DNA of 35,076 bases. Origin: an uncultured Methanobrevibacter sp. GTDB lineage: Archaea; Methanobacteriota; Methanobacteria; Methanobacteriales; Methanobacteriaceae. The DNA lies in the NCBI RefSeq assembly GCF_946408925.1, contig NZ_CAMJUE010000016.1, positions 1 to 35,076 on the forward strand. Direction: 5' to 3'. The stretch's first letter is position 1. Each line of letters begins with the position of its first letter. The position numbers were made by a program, and so were the translations under genes. The notes beneath the pieces are model-generated. The model worked only from the letters and a program-made list of their open reading frames with translations, ran no database searches and was not told the origin of the DNA. This document shows positions 15,781-26,973 of this stretch, piece by piece.

Positions 15781-18700
15781 CGTTTAACTTTTACATTTCT
15801 TTTTATTGTGTCCTTCAAATAAGCAATAGTAAATTTGTATTTTTTACCTGTTTTAAGCTTATTGATAACATTCTTTTTAATGGTTACTTTTGCAATGCCT
15901 TTTTTATTGGTTTTGGCTTTGTATTTTTTACCTTTAAATTTAAATATTACTATCTTCTTTTTAAGAGGTTTTTTGCCTTGTTTGAGTTTGGCGAACAGGA
16001 CAAGTTTTTTAGCAGACTTTTTGACTTTAAAATTCTTAGCTGAGAGCACCTGTTTTACATTGATTCTGTTTTTAATGGTGTATCCCTTGTAAATTGCAGT
16101 AATTGTGTACTTTTTAGGAGTGTATGCCTTAGTCAATTTGATTGTGATATAACCCTTACTGTCTGTTTTGAAAGTGTAGGTTTTTTTACCTATTTTAACA
16201 GTGACTTTCACTCCTTTACCAACAGCCTTACCATTATCACCAATCACCTGAAATTTGTACTTATAGTTACTGTTGTAATATTTCACAATATTCTTATTGC
16301 CTATAAATCTTTTGACAATATTTAAATTCTTTGTAACTATCTTGCCACAATCTAAAGCAGTAATTGTTACCTGATATGTTCCAACAGGCAGATTAACCTT
16401 AAGACTAACAATACCCTTATCATCAGTGGTGAAGAAATATGTTTTCTTATTCACCGTTAAACTTACATTTTTACCTTTCAGTGGATTTCCATTGTTATCA
16501 GTGATTTTAACCTGATAGGAAAGGCCACTGTTATAAGCACAAGTCATATCAGAAGCAATAATCTTAGTGTCGACAGTCAAATCAGTTGAATAAATCCTTG
16601 GCGCATATTTAGAATCTCCAGAATATGTGATTTTAAGGATATTTAAGCCTTCAATCAATTCATTTAGAGTGATACTTGCTGAACCATTCACCAAACTGAT
16701 GACATGGGTTGTGTTACCAACAACAAGAGTTATATTACCCTTAGCATCACTAGGAGCAGTGAAAATAACAGTCTTATCAACGACAGTCATATTAAAATCA
16801 TAATTTTCAACAGCTAAAACATTAAATTTAGCCTCTGAAACATTATTTTCATAATTAGGGATATAAATATGAGTTAGCGTACTATATTTTCCAACTCCTA
16901 AAGAAATACTGAAATTTCCCTTACCATCAACAACATTAACCTTAACCTCACTACCACCAACATAAATAATATAAACTCCATCAATATCAGCCTTAACATT
17001 AAGTGTAACATTATCAGGATAGGTAACATCAGATGCACTTATAACAACATTATTTATAGCCTTATTAATCACTATTGTCACACTATCAAGTGCAGAAGCA
17101 TAATTAGAATCACCAGAGTAATTAGCATAAACCACATATGATCCTGCATCCAATCCTGATAAAACAAATGCCTCATTAACACCAATGACTTTAATTATTG
17201 TTCCGTTAGCAAATCTATAAACTACATTACCTGTAGCTTCAGCAGGGAGACGTTGAGTAATATTAATAGCTCCACCATATGTTATTTCACTGCCATTAGT
17301 GATTATAACAAAGTTAGTGCCGGTAGTAGTGACTTTAAAAGTTGAAACATTTTCATTTTCATTATAATTTTCATTTCCAGCAAATATTACGCGAACAGTG
17401 TAATTTCCAGCACCCATAATACCAAAATTAAAAGCACCAATACCATTTAAAACTGTCACAGGAATACTATGCACCCCGACAACAACATTATACTCACCAT
17501 CAACACTGGCAAATACATTACCTGTGATATCAGCACCATAAACCTTATCCAAAACCTCAATACTTAACACAACATCAGCCTTAGCAACATTGAATGGAAT
17601 GATTGTGACATTATTTTTGTAATTAACATGACTGAATTCAACACAAGCAGAGTAATTTCCAGCACCCAGATAGATTGAATTCATTCCGATACCATTTAAA
17701 ACAGAAACAATAACTATTTTGCCACCGACAACAACACTATATTCACCATCAACATCAGCCATGACAGTAATTGTCACATTTTGAGGATATACCACATTCA
17801 TACCTGATACAATAATGTTATTTATCGCCTTATTAATTGTCAATGTGAATGAATCCCTTGCAGGAGCATAATTTGAATCGCCTGAATAGTTGGCATAAAC
17901 CACATAAGTTCCAACATCCAAAATAGGCATGATAAATGATTCACCAACATTTAAAACCTTAATTACACTTCCATTATCAAAGAAATAAGTGACATTTCCA
18001 TAAGCTCCATCAGGAAGACTTTGAGTGACATTTACTGAATTTCCATAGGTAATGTTTGTTACATTAGCAATAATATTGAAATTGGTTCCAGTTCTAGCCA
18101 CTTCAAAAGTGGTTTCATTATCATTGCTGTTGTAATTATCATTTCCGGCAAATATTACACGAGCAGTGTAATTTCCAGCATCAATAATACCTAAATCAAA
18201 AGCGCCAACACCATTTAAAACAACTACAGGAATACTATACTTACCAACAACAACACTATACTCACCATCAACACTGGCAAATACATTACCTGTGATATCA
18301 GCAGTATAAACTTTATCCAAAACTTCAATTCTTAAAGCAACATCAGCTTTAGATACAATAAACGAACAGTTAGTTAGGTTAATATCATAATTACTATTCG
18401 TATAATTGACATAAGCTGTGTAATTTCCAACATCAAGACTAACCATAGTCTTTCCGTGACCATCCACTACATCAACAAACAGTTGCTTATTGGCAACATT
18501 AACAGGCAAAATACCATCAATACCAGAAATTACATTAATAACAGTTAATTGGCCATAGACATTATTCTCAACAACAACAGTAATATTAACTATTTTCTTT
18601 AAAATCTTAAATGATTTTGAATCTGTGCTTTGACTAACATTAAATGTTTCCAGATTTGTAACGGTTACAGTATAATTTCCAACATCAAAACTAGGAATCA

Positions 18701-21700
18701 GAAGAATGTTGACAGTCACGTTACGGTTATAAACAACCATTCCATCCTGATTTTGAATCAATACATTTACAATAGTCCTATTATTAACATCAAAATCAAT
18801 CAAGACATCATCTTCGTAATAAATATCAGATATATTATTCAATGTAACGGTGGAATTGAGTTTATAAACATAGAATTCCTGAGATGAGGAATTTCCAATT
18901 ACATTTTCAGTGCCATAATTGGTAACAGTAACTGTGTACTTGCCCGAAGGCAAATCACTGACAGTAATCGGAGAACTAGTTACATTCTCATTATAAACAA
19001 TATCTCCAGCGCCATTTTTAATCATCACATTGACAACTGTGACGTTAACAACATAAATATAGACTTCCAAATCCTCACCATGGTTGATTGAATCAACAAA
19101 AACCTCAACATAAGAATGAGTTTTTATAATTTCAAAACTGCCATTAACTTTACTTCCACTGATATTGGAATTACCCAGATTTGTAAACTCGAAAGAATAT
19201 TTTCCAACTGTTAAATTTCTATAAATAAAGAAATAATAACCCAAATAAGCTTCTTCAGTCAAATTAGACATATCCTCAGGAAGTTTAGCAATTTCGTTGA
19301 AATTTTTATCAAAAATAACATTTCCTTGAGAATCATAAATGCAGATATGCAATAATGTTTCATTTTCCACATCATAATCCAATCTGAAAGGCATTCCATA
19401 ATATGTTACATTTAAATAGTCAAATTCAATGAATGAACCTGCTTTAAATATGTAAAATATTTTAGTGTCATTGCTAGGGTTGAAATTTTTAGAACCTGAA
19501 TTATAAACTTCTACAGTGTATTTACCTGCAGCCAAATTTGAAAGATCAAAATAGCTTTCATCAGTATTATTTTTATAGATAACATTATTGTTTTCATCCT
19601 TTACAATAACAGTAACATTTGTAGCATTGATTACATCAAAGTAAATTTCAATGTCATCTCCATAATACACATCATCAATGTCATCTATTTCAACAGAGGA
19701 GTTTGCAGGAATGACACGGAATATTTTTAAATCCTGACTGGAGAAAACATCACTGGTTTCCACATTAACCACAGTAATTTGATAATAACCAGCATCCAAA
19801 TCAAGATTAATACTTGAATTTGTAGTTGTGAAATTATATACATCACCGTTTTCCAAATCAACAATAGTTACAATAATATTGGTTAAATTATCAACAGTAT
19901 AATTAATTGTAACATTACCATAAACGTATTCTGTTTTATTATCAAGAATTATAGATGAATTAACTTTTAAAACATTGAATGAAGCATAATCTCCGCTAGG
20001 ATTATAATTTCTATCTATAATATTAGTTAATGTTACAGCATATGAACCTACAGGCAAATTATTTAGACTAAATAAATTGCCCTCAATGACATCGTTGAAA
20101 ATAAACTCCTTTGTATCAATATTATAAATTGAAGCAACAACACTAGTTCTGTTTTCAACAGTGAAATTAATAATTATATCTTTGCCGTAATAAACATCAA
20201 GTATTTCCTCGAGAGTTAATGAAGAACTTGCTCTATTAACTCTGAAATCTGAAACAACACTGCTTGAGCGATAAAATTCATTTTCTAAAGTACGGATTAC
20301 TATATTATAAAATCCAGTTCCAAAATCAGAAATAGAAATATTATTACTCTTTACAGTTTCATTGAATACCACTTCAGAGTTAAGAGTAACTGTAACCAGA
20401 ACTGCAGTACTGTTTTCAAACTCGAAACCTATTTTTACATCATCACCATAAATAACATCACTAATACTTGTAATTATAACGGATGAATTATATTTTAATG
20501 CATTAACTAACAGAGAATCAACAGTACAATTTACAAAGGAATTTTTATCAATAGCAGGAACAACAATCCATGACCCATTTGTTAATACCCATAAATACTC
20601 ATATGCATCAATATAAAACTCAGCCTCAAAAAGTTCATTGTTAATTTTGAAATTAAACACATCAATTAAAATGACATTATTATTATCATCATATATTGTA
20701 GCATTTAATAAAATCACATCACCAACCATATGATTTAAATTGACATCATCCAGACAAGCAAAGGTTTTTGAAAGAATAGTACCATTGTTAAAAATATAAT
20801 CTGATCCTGAAAGATTATTGTTATCCAAATAAACGGTTGATCCCTGTAAAATATTAATGGAGCGATTATTTTGATTATTGAAAATGCAATCACTGATATT
20901 TACATCTTCACACCAACATAATTCAATAATGCTTGAAGCAGGATTATTATTGTTAAATACTGAATCAACAATATTTAAATCAAGTATATTATATCCAATT
21001 ATTGAAGGTCCGGAATTACCTACAAATTCACAACCGTCAACAACATGATTTGAACCTTCCAGATATAGGGAATAGATTCCGGCACGAGTGAAATTTGAAT
21101 CTATTACAAGCAAATTAGAACCGGAATAGCTTAATGCAGAGTAGGCATTATTGACTGAAATATTGTTTATTACACCATTGTTTCCCAACCATTCAATTGT
21201 ATATATTGCATCTGCGAAATGAATATTCATTAAAGAGACATTGTCTGAAGATATATCAAATATGCTTGATTGATTCATTCCGCTAATCTCAAATCCATTT
21301 CCATTAATTATCACTGCCTTATCTATCGGAATACCGTCAGCATAATCAATATCATAATAATAAAAGTTATAATCATGTGTTAAATTAACAATACCATTGA
21401 CAGCTGTTTTATTTATCAAAATATAAAGAGCAGTGAATGAATCATCATCATAAATTATTTCAAATTCATGTTTTAACTCCACATTCTCATATTTAGCATA
21501 AATTTCACCATAAACGGGTCCGATAGCTTCAAATGAAATGAGAATTTTTCCTTTTTTTATCTTGCCTGAAGTGACATTAATCTTTCCTCCAAACGCATTA
21601 AAATCAAATGCAAATAGATTAAGTCCATCATATGTTGAATTTAATCTTGAATTGAAGTCATATAAGTTAGTTAAATTTAAAGCAAGTGTTGTTTTGTTTC

Positions 21701-24700
21701 CCGAACCAATAATATTTGAATTAGCATTGAAACTCGCAAATAAAGCATTGTTCACAACAACATTATCACTAACATTAGCCTTTTTATTGAAATTGTCTAC
21801 TGTATTTCCCCACCAGTTATAACTTGCATTTAATGGATTTGTAGCATAGATAACCATGTCAAAATTATTCAATAAAATAGAATTCCTTATTGAAATATTT
21901 TTACCTGAAGCATATATTGCACTGCCGTTGATTTCATTACCGTTAATGAGAGAAATATTCTCGAGAATGACATTATCTGATAAAATAGTAAAGATACGTG
22001 AAGCACCGTTACCGTCAACCTTATAACCGTTTCCATTAATGATAATATTCCTATTTATTGTTATTCCATTAGGATCATCATGATCAGGATAAAATTTAAA
22101 ATCATTATATAAATTAAGAACATTACCCACAACATGATTTATCATACTCTGCAAATTGTAGAACGAATCAATAGGATGTTCAACAACATTATATTTTATT
22201 TCATATACATTAAATGAATATTTTGAGAGATTTGCCAAAACAACAACTTTATTTATATCGAAACTACTTGGCATATATATAACTTTAACTAGAGAATTGC
22301 CTAAAATAAAGGAGTTGTTAGTGAATTTGCCTGAGCTTGATTTTAAGCTTAAGTTAATCTTAATATTACCATTATAATCTGAGATTGATTCTTTTTTTGC
22401 ATCAAATGACTTAAATGCAAAGGTAATGTTATTTTTAGAATGCTGATGAACATCTGTTTTTCCATAACCGACATCTAAAAACAACCAATTATTTAATTCC
22501 ACCCTTTCACCCACACTAGGCTTTATATCGAGATTATCACTAGTGTGGCCAAACCAATTGTTGAGTGATTTTAGACGACCGTCAACGGCTTCTTTTTTAG
22601 AGGTATCCAATATTCTCAAATCAGTGTTATTAATTAAAATAGAATCATAAATATTAAGATAACGGTATCCTGATGAATAAACAGTGGATTTTCCGCCACC
22701 ATTTCTCATGAAAATTGACTCGAATAAATTTATTCCCATGTTTCTAATTTCTTCTGCACACACTGCACTTCCATAACCTTTTGCAACATTATCATAAAAT
22801 TTTCCAGTTATGTTATTGAGCATATATGATTCAGTCAGATAAATTGCACCACCATCTTTTGAAGCTCGATTATTCTGATAAGTGCCTTTGAAGTTACCAG
22901 ATGAACTATATGCATAAACTGCACCACCGCAATCTGCATTATTTGAATTGAAAATTCCATCAATTAAAAAGTACCTAATTGCAATGGTCGTATGGGAATA
23001 AACAGCACCTCCATTTTTTGCAGTGTTATTTGTAAAATTGCCTGAAAGTTTATAATTGGAAACATCACGTATATACACAGCACCCCCATCATTAGATGCA
23101 TTATTATTTAGAAATATACCTGATATACTGCAAGAGGTAGACATTTGATCGTCTCCATCATAAAAGATAGCACCACCTTTTTCACTGACTGAATTGTTTT
23201 TAAATACAGATGAATTGATGAAAGCATTCCTATAACATTTTAAATAAATAGCACCACCATTTGTTGCGGAATTATTTTCAAATCTGCAAGAGTTAATAGA
23301 TATGTCAGTTAAAGGAGAAGTGAGAATTGCGCCTCCATTATCGGCAATACCATTAATAAAAGTGATATTATTGAAAACAACCTTATATTTACCTATGTTA
23401 AAAATCCTAATAGTTTTATTAGCATCTATAACATGATTATTCCCATTAATGGTTAAATTTTTATTAATTACGATACCATCAATTATGTTATAATCTGAAA
23501 GGTAAGAATAAGTGTAGTTCTTTTCAAGATTTATAACACTGCCTGAATTATTAATCAGATACTGAAGAGCAGTAAAAGAACCATCATAAAACTGGTCAAT
23601 ATAAATCCTATGTTTGAATAAGTTATAGTCAATTTCTATAGGCATTATACCATTAGACCTTGAAGTATAAACCACATCCCCCTTATTATTAGTTAAAATA
23701 ATTGAATCAGAACTAAGATTACCCCCTTCTTTCAATAGTTTAACACCAAATTTCATATTTATAAAGTTGGTTAAAGGAACTGATTGTTTTGTCTTCAAAT
23801 CATATGAATAGAATTTAAGAGTAATTTTTGAACTATTTCCTGCATGAATTCCAGGACTAGATGGTGTAACATTTAAATAAAGCAAATTTTTAACATCAAT
23901 ATTTTTGAGCAAATCATAATTTTTTAAAATATTATCATTTGTACCGCCAAACCAATTATTCTCAATAAACATAACATTAAATTGTAAATCATCAGGAGGT
24001 TTACCAATATACCTTGTTGGAGAGTCTGTTAATAATATTGAATTAGTAAGATTTAAGTTGGTATAACTACTGACATAAATAAAACATCCGTCAAATCTAG
24101 AATTTGAATTGATGAAAATACAATCTTTAATAACATTATCTTTATTAAAGCATTTTATATATACAGAACCTCCAGTTCTATCAGCGAAATTATTATTAAA
24201 AGTAGAATTAGTTATTGTAATTCCATTTCCTTCCATTTTAATTGCACCACCATCAAATTTAGCTGAACAATTAATGAACTTACAGTTATTGATTATAACC
24301 TTATCTGCATAAGCATCAATGGCCGCACCATAACTTGAATTACAATTAACAATATTTAAATTATTTATTTCTACATTAGCGTTAATGTTTTTTATCTTAA
24401 AAACATTGCCAATGCTTTTTGAATCAACAGTATAACCATTACCATTAATTACAAAATTTTTTAAAATATTTATACTCATATCACCATCAATAGATCTGTC
24501 ACGAGAATAATTATGAAGCAAATTTAAAACTCCATTTTGAGAACTGTCAATTGCTGCTTGAAGGGCAGTGAAGGAATTTGGATTTATCTTTAAATTTAAA
24601 GTAAGTTTTGCACCATAACAATCCACAGTAATAGAAGATGTGCTTTTAGAAATATCAGCCAAAAATTTAAAAGATGATTTGCCGTTTGCCAAATAAAGAT

Positions 24701-26588
24701 TATTAGAAACCACCCTTGCATTTACTGCACTTACAACATAACTAATCGCCGGATTATTAAATGGAGGTAAATTGGTGTTATCTGTAGGAGAATCACGCAT
24801 ATATTTCATATTTAAATTAATTATAGATTCCTGTCCAATAAAGTAGTTTTTATCCATAGATGTTGCAACCAGATATAGATTTTCTCTATTATTAAGGTTA
24901 ACTGCTTTGCCTTTGAGTTTGGCCAAATCGTAATACCTGTTATCCATAGTATTTCCAAACCAATTGTTTGCAATATTTATTTCTTTAGTAGACCAGACAT
25001 CATAATTGGTATTCCTTAAAAAAGTACAAAATTTAACTTCACATTTCTTATTGTCACAATATATTGCATTCGGCTGTTCGACAAATGCACAATCTATTAC
25101 GTATGAAGATTTAGAATCAAGATATATTCCCCCACCATATTTCTTAACCTGATTTTTGGTGAATAAACATCCTTTAAAATTAAGAGATTTGCAATTAGAT
25201 GAAGCATATACAGCTCCACCTTCTTTTGATGCACCATTACCTGTAAAATTACAATATGAAATTTGCCCAACAATAATTCCTTCATCAAAATATATTGCTC
25301 CACCATATTTACAGTAATGATTATTACCATTATATCCATTATTGTTAAATGTGCACCGAGTTATTTGAATACCTGTGTCGCCAATCCTGGAATCTGAAAA
25401 TATAAATAATGCACCACCCTTTTGTTTTATGCTATCATCCACATAGTTTGAATTAAAAACACAATCCTCAATTCTAACATCATTAGCAGATATTGATATT
25501 GCGCCTCCAAAACGTCCGGCAAAATTTTCATTGAATGTGCATCCCTTAACTAAAGCACCGGATCCGCCATGAAGATAAATGGCACCTCCATGCTCATAAG
25601 ACTGCATACATTCAACTCTTCCTGCGTGATTTTTAACAAAAACACAATCAATTATTTGACATTTACCATATGCATTTATTGCACCCCCATCTCCGGCAGA
25701 ACAATCTTCAAATCTACAAGATTTAACAGTAACCAAATCTGAAATTAAAATTGCACCGCCAGAACTGGATGAAGTAGATGTCATAGTGGAAAAGGTTTCC
25801 CATCTAACAGTTTTAGTCTCCCCAAAAGCATAACATTTCTTAAAAGTACAATCAATAATTTGGGAGTTATATTTAGCCAGTGCTGAAATTGCACCTGCAA
25901 GACCTCCCCTAGTGCAGTTTATAAATTTACAATTGGAAATTATAAAAGGACACCGCCCATCAGCAGTTATACTCCCTCCACTTCCACCTACAAAATCAAT
26001 ATTTTTTATTTCAATTTTTCGAATGGAATTCTCATACTTTAAATTAAAAACCGGATTATATCCAGGAGCAATCGTATGCCCCCTACCATCAATTACAAGG
26101 CTTTTAGTTATTTCAATAGAATTTGCATTTGCTTCAAAATTATAATCCTTATCCAATGTTATTGTTGAACCCTCTTTGGCAGCAAGAACCAAATTATTCA
26201 ATTCATCACGGGTCCCTACCTTTGAAGCAGACAACTTATCATTTACATTGCTACTGGAAAGCAATTCCACAGAAACAACACCGCTTCCATCAGAACCATT
26301 TTCTCCAGCAACTATAGGACTATCAACTAGATTAACTGTGGCATTTTTATCATTAACATTGCTGCTAAAAAGCAATTCCCCAGAGACAACACCCTGTCCT
26401 TCAGAAACATTTTTTCCAGTAAACATGTCATTATCATATTCATTAATATCCTCATCAACCACATTAATAACATTAATGTTATTAACATTAGAATTTTCTA
26501 TTGATGTTTGATTTTCACTTGCCGATACACAAGAAAACGACAAGAAACATAGAATTAATGAAATTAAAATAATTCTCTTAAAATTCAT
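15777..26588 (-). CDS. Giant secreted adhesin-like protein (beta-helix and Ig-like repeats)
   Basis: 3603 residues from the ATG at 26588; an upstream in-frame start at 26624 would put 12 non-signal residues before the signal peptide. The signal peptide is MNFKRIILISLILCFLSFS, ending near VSA. The N-terminal ~1950 residues contain five right-handed beta-helix blocks (DNA about 26215-20750). Each opens with a pattern such as FTALQ..I...GxVNL and VINGNGY. The first three contain many GGAI/GGAVY turns, and the first four are capped by an NNWFGxTxDN-type motif. Then come seven Ig-like repeats (about 20490-18620), two 256-residue repeats (18347-16812), and a Lys-rich Ig-like C-terminus (KKTYTFKTDSKGYITIK, KKYKAKTNKKGIAKVTIKK). 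There is no C-terminal membrane helix or pseudomurein-binding motif, so retention may be electrostatic. No frameshift is seen. Methanobrevibacter genomes carry many such proteins, with presumed roles in adhesion to cells or surfaces. Confidence 0.9.
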   Translation of the reverse strand: MNFKRIILISLILCFLSFSCVSASENQTSIENSNVNNINVINVVDEDINEYDNDMFTGKNVSEGQGVVSGELLFSSNVNDKNATVNLVDSPIVAGENGSDGSGVVSVELLSSSNVNDKLSASKVGTRDELNNLVLAAKEGSTITLDKDYNFEANANSIEITKSLVIDGRGHTIAPGYNPVFNLKYENSIRKIEIKNIDFVGGSGGSITADGRCPFIISNCKFINCTRGGLAGAISALAKYNSQIIDCTFKKCYAFGETKTVRWETFSTMTSTSSSSGGAILISDLVTVKSCRFEDCSAGDGGAINAYGKCQIIDCVFVKNHAGRVECMQSYEHGGAIYLHGGSGALVKGCTFNENFAGRFGGAISISANDVRIEDCVFNSNYVDDSIKQKGGALFIFSDSRIGDTGIQITRCTFNNNGYNGNNHYCKYGGAIYFDEGIIVGQISYCNFTGNGASKEGGAVYASSNCKSLNFKGCLFTKNQVKKYGGGIYLDSKSSYVIDCAFVEQPNAIYCDNKKCEVKFCTFLRNTNYDVWSTKEINIANNWFGNTMDNRYYDLAKLKGKAVNLNNRENLYLVATSMDKNYFIGQESIINLNMKYMRDSPTDNTNLPPFNNPAISYVVSAVNARVVSNNLYLANGKSSFKFLADISKSTSSITVDCYGAKLTLNLKINPNSFTALQAAIDSSQNGVLNLLHNYSRDRSIDGDMSINILKNFVINGNGYTVDSKSIGNVFKIKNINANVEINNLNIVNCNSSYGAAIDAYADKVIINNCKFINCSAKFDGGAIKMEGNGITITNSTFNNNFADRTGGSVYIKCFNKDNVIKDCIFINSNSRFDGCFIYVSSYTNLNLTNSILLTDSPTRYIGKPPDDLQFNVMFIENNWFGGTNDNILKNYDLLKNIDVKNLLYLNVTPSSPGIHAGNSSKITLKFYSYDLKTKQSVPLTNFINMKFGVKLLKEGGNLSSDSIILTNNKGDVVYTSRSNGIMPIEIDYNLFKHRIYIDQFYDGSFTALQYLINNSGSVINLEKNYTYSYLSDYNIIDGIVINKNLTINGNNHVIDANKTIRIFNIGKYKVVFNNITFINGIADNGGAILTSPLTDISINSCRFENNSATNGGAIYLKCYRNAFINSSVFKNNSVSEKGGAIFYDGDDQMSTSCSISGIFLNNNASNDGGAVYIRDVSNYKLSGNFTNNTAKNGGAVYSHTTIAIRYFLIDGIFNSNNADCGGAVYAYSSSGNFKGTYQNNRASKDGGAIYLTESYMLNNITGKFYDNVAKGYGSAVCAEEIRNMGINLFESIFMRNGGGKSTVYSSGYRYLNIYDSILINNTDLRILDTSKKEAVDGRLKSLNNWFGHTSDNLDIKPSVGERVELNNWLFLDVGYGKTDVHQHSKNNITFAFKSFDAKKESISDYNGNIKINLSLKSSSGKFTNNSFILGNSLVKVIYMPSSFDINKVVVLANLSKYSFNVYEIKYNVVEHPIDSFYNLQSMINHVVGNVLNLYNDFKFYPDHDDPNGITINRNIIINGNGYKVDGNGASRIFTILSDNVILENISLINGNEINGSAIYASGKNISIRNSILLNNFDMVIYATNPLNASYNWWGNTVDNFNKKANVSDNVVVNNALFASFNANSNIIGSGNKTTLALNLTNLYDFNSRLNSTYDGLNLFAFDFNAFGGKINVTSGKIKKGKILISFEAIGPVYGEIYAKYENVELKHEFEIIYDDDSFTALYILINKTAVNGIVNLTHDYNFYYYDIDYADGIPIDKAVIINGNGFEISGMNQSSIFDISSDNVSLMNIHFADAIYTIEWLGNNGVINNISVNNAYSALSYSGSNLLVIDSNFTRAGIYSLYLEGSNHVVDGCEFVGNSGPSIIGYNILDLNIVDSVFNNNNPASSIIELCWCEDVNISDCIFNNQNNRSINILQGSTVYLDNNNLSGSDYIFNNGTILSKTFACLDDVNLNHMVGDVILLNATIYDDNNNVILIDVFNFKINNELFEAEFYIDAYEYLWVLTNGSWIVVPAIDKNSFVNCTVDSLLVNALKYNSSVIITSISDVIYGDDVKIGFEFENSTAVLVTVTLNSEVVFNETVKSNNISISDFGTGFYNIVIRTLENEFYRSSSVVSDFRVNRASSSLTLEEILDVYYGKDIIINFTVENRTSVVASIYNIDTKEFIFNDVIEGNLFSLNNLPVGSYAVTLTNIIDRNYNPSGDYASFNVLKVNSSIILDNKTEYVYGNVTINYTVDNLTNIIVTIVDLENGDVYNFTTTNSSINLDLDAGYYQITVVNVETSDVFSSQDLKIFRVIPANSSVEIDDIDDVYYGDDIEIYFDVINATNVTVIVKDENNNVIYKNNTDESYFDLSNLAAGKYTVEVYNSGSKNFNPSNDTKIFYIFKAGSFIEFDYLNVTYYGMPFRLDYDVENETLLHICIYDSQGNVIFDKNFNEIAKLPEDMSNLTEEAYLGYYFFIYRNLTVGKYSFEFTNLGNSNISGSKVNGSFEIIKTHSYVEVFVDSINHGEDLEVYIYVVNVTVVNVMIKNGAGDIVYNENVTSSPITVSDLPSGKYTVTVTNYGTENVIGNSSSQEFYVYKLNSTVTLNNISDIYYEDDVLIDFDVNNRTIVNVLIQNQDGMVVYNRNVTVNILLIPSFDVGNYTVTVTNLETFNVSQSTDSKSFKILKKIVNITVVVENNVYGQLTVINVISGIDGILPVNVANKQLFVDVVDGHGKTMVSLDVGNYTAYVNYTNSNYDINLTNCSFIVSKADVALRIEVLDKVYTADITGNVFASVDGEYSVVVGKYSIPVVVLNGVGAFDLGIIDAGNYTARVIFAGNDNYNSNDNETTFEVARTGTNFNIIANVTNITYGNSVNVTQSLPDGAYGNVTYFFDNGSVIKVLNVGESFIMPILDVGTYVVYANYSGDSNYAPARDSFTLTINKAINNIIVSGMNVVYPQNVTITVMADVDGEYSVVVGGKIVIVSVLNGIGMNSIYLGAGNYSACVEFSHVNYKNNVTIIPFNVAKADVVLSIEVLDKVYGADITGNVFASVDGEYNVVVGVHSIPVTVLNGIGAFNFGIMGAGNYTVRVIFAGNENYNENENVSTFKVTTTGTNFVIITNGSEITYGGAINITQRLPAEATGNVVYRFANGTIIKVIGVNEAFVLSGLDAGSYVVYANYSGDSNYASALDSVTIVINKAINNVVISASDVTYPDNVTLNVKADIDGVYIIYVGGSEVKVNVVDGKGNFSISLGVGKYSTLTHIYIPNYENNVSEAKFNVLAVENYDFNMTVVDKTVIFTAPSDAKGNITLVVGNTTHVISLVNGSASITLNELIEGLNILKITYSGDSKYAPRIYSTDLTVDTKIIASDMTCAYNSGLSYQVKITDNNGNPLKGKNVSLTVNKKTYFFTTDDKGIVSLKVNLPVGTYQVTITALDCGKIVTKNLNIVKRFIGNKNIVKYYNSNYKYKFQVIGDNGKAVGKGVKVTVKIGKKTYTFKTDSKGYITIKLTKAYTPKKYTITAIYKGYTIKNRINVKQVLSAKNFKVKKSAKKLVLFAKLKQGKKPLKKKIVIFKFKGKKYKAKTNKKGIAKVTIKKNVINKLKTGKKYKFTIAYLKDTIKRNVKVKR
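16812..18347 (-). repeat. Two tandem 768-bp coding repeats in the giant adhesin
   Basis: Copy A is 18347-17580 and copy B 17579-16812, exactly 768 bp (256 codons) each. Both begin ADVxLxIEVLDKVYxADITG and include GTNFxII, the identical YVVYANYSGDSNYA, and NKAINNxxxS at matching offsets. Each unit holds three Ig-like domains. In-frame spacing and high similarity point to a fairly recent duplication, and a hot spot for length change by recombination. Confidence 0.85.
18620..20490 (-). repeat. Seven Ig-like repeats of about 85-105 residues
   Basis: Protein repeats, each opening with S(S/F/Y/T)(V/I/L)x followed by a (V/I)YYGxD-type motif (VIYGDD, VYYGKD, YVYGN, VYYGDD, TYYGM, INHGED, IYYEDD) and closing with (V/A)G(K/N/S)YxVxxxN. 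They are diverged at DNA level. They form a stalk between the beta-helix part and the 768-bp repeats. Confidence 0.8.
26225..26420 (-). repeat. 111-bp tandem duplication near the adhesin N-terminus
   Basis: Two copies with a period of 111 bp (37 codons), anchored by AGCAATTCC at 26260 and 26371. Both encode the pattern GVVSxELLxSSNVNDK, which lies just after the signal peptide and before the first beta-helix block. Confidence 0.7.
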
Positions 26589-26940
26589 ATTAAACACATC
26601 AAATTTTTTTATACATAAATACATATTAAATTTACATTAAATATTATTTATGTTTAGATACTTAAAGTAAACAATATCATAATCAATTCTCAATCTACAC
26701 ATTTACTTCTGCCATTTACATAGCTTAAATCAACAGCATCTAGTTTCAGTTTAATCAATTTCATACCTCAAAGTATTTCGATTGAATCCATTTTCACAAC
26801 TGTTAAAGCTGTAGATAGCTATAAAGTAATTCATTAATTTTATAATCCAATAATTAAAACTGTACAATATCTATTGTCATTTTCACTGCCAAAATCTATT
26901 CAATACATAATGTTCATAAGTATAATCCCACATTACGACT
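26589..26940. promoter_or_regulatory. Intergenic region upstream of the giant adhesin
   Basis: About 350 AT-rich bases. The minus-strand leader just before 26588 has AT-rich TATA-like sequence (around 26605-26650) and only a weak ribosome site (GATGTG). No second gene is seen. A short plus-strand stretch near 26810 could be degraded adhesin coding sequence but is too short to call. Confidence 0.35.
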
Positions 26941-26973
26941 TTAAAAAAAATAACTATTTAACTTAAATAGTTA
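26941..26973 (-). terminator. Terminator of the acyltransferase locus
   Basis: TAACTATTTAA (26951-26961), one base, then TTAAATAGTTA (26963-26973): 11-bp perfect arms. On the minus strand a run of eight T follows (A run 26943-26950). It overlaps the last codons of the acyltransferase pseudogene. Confidence 0.75.

Noticed and set aside
15777-26588. Tandem repeats considered as a CRISPR array or satellite
   Set aside because: The repeats are coding, in frame and diverged, with 111-bp and 768-bp periods. They are protein domain repeats, and no cas gene is present in the window.
26690-26940. Possible decayed adhesin coding sequence upstream of the giant adhesin
   Set aside because: Only a few codons near 26810 look protein-like and stops are frequent. 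This is too weak to annotate.
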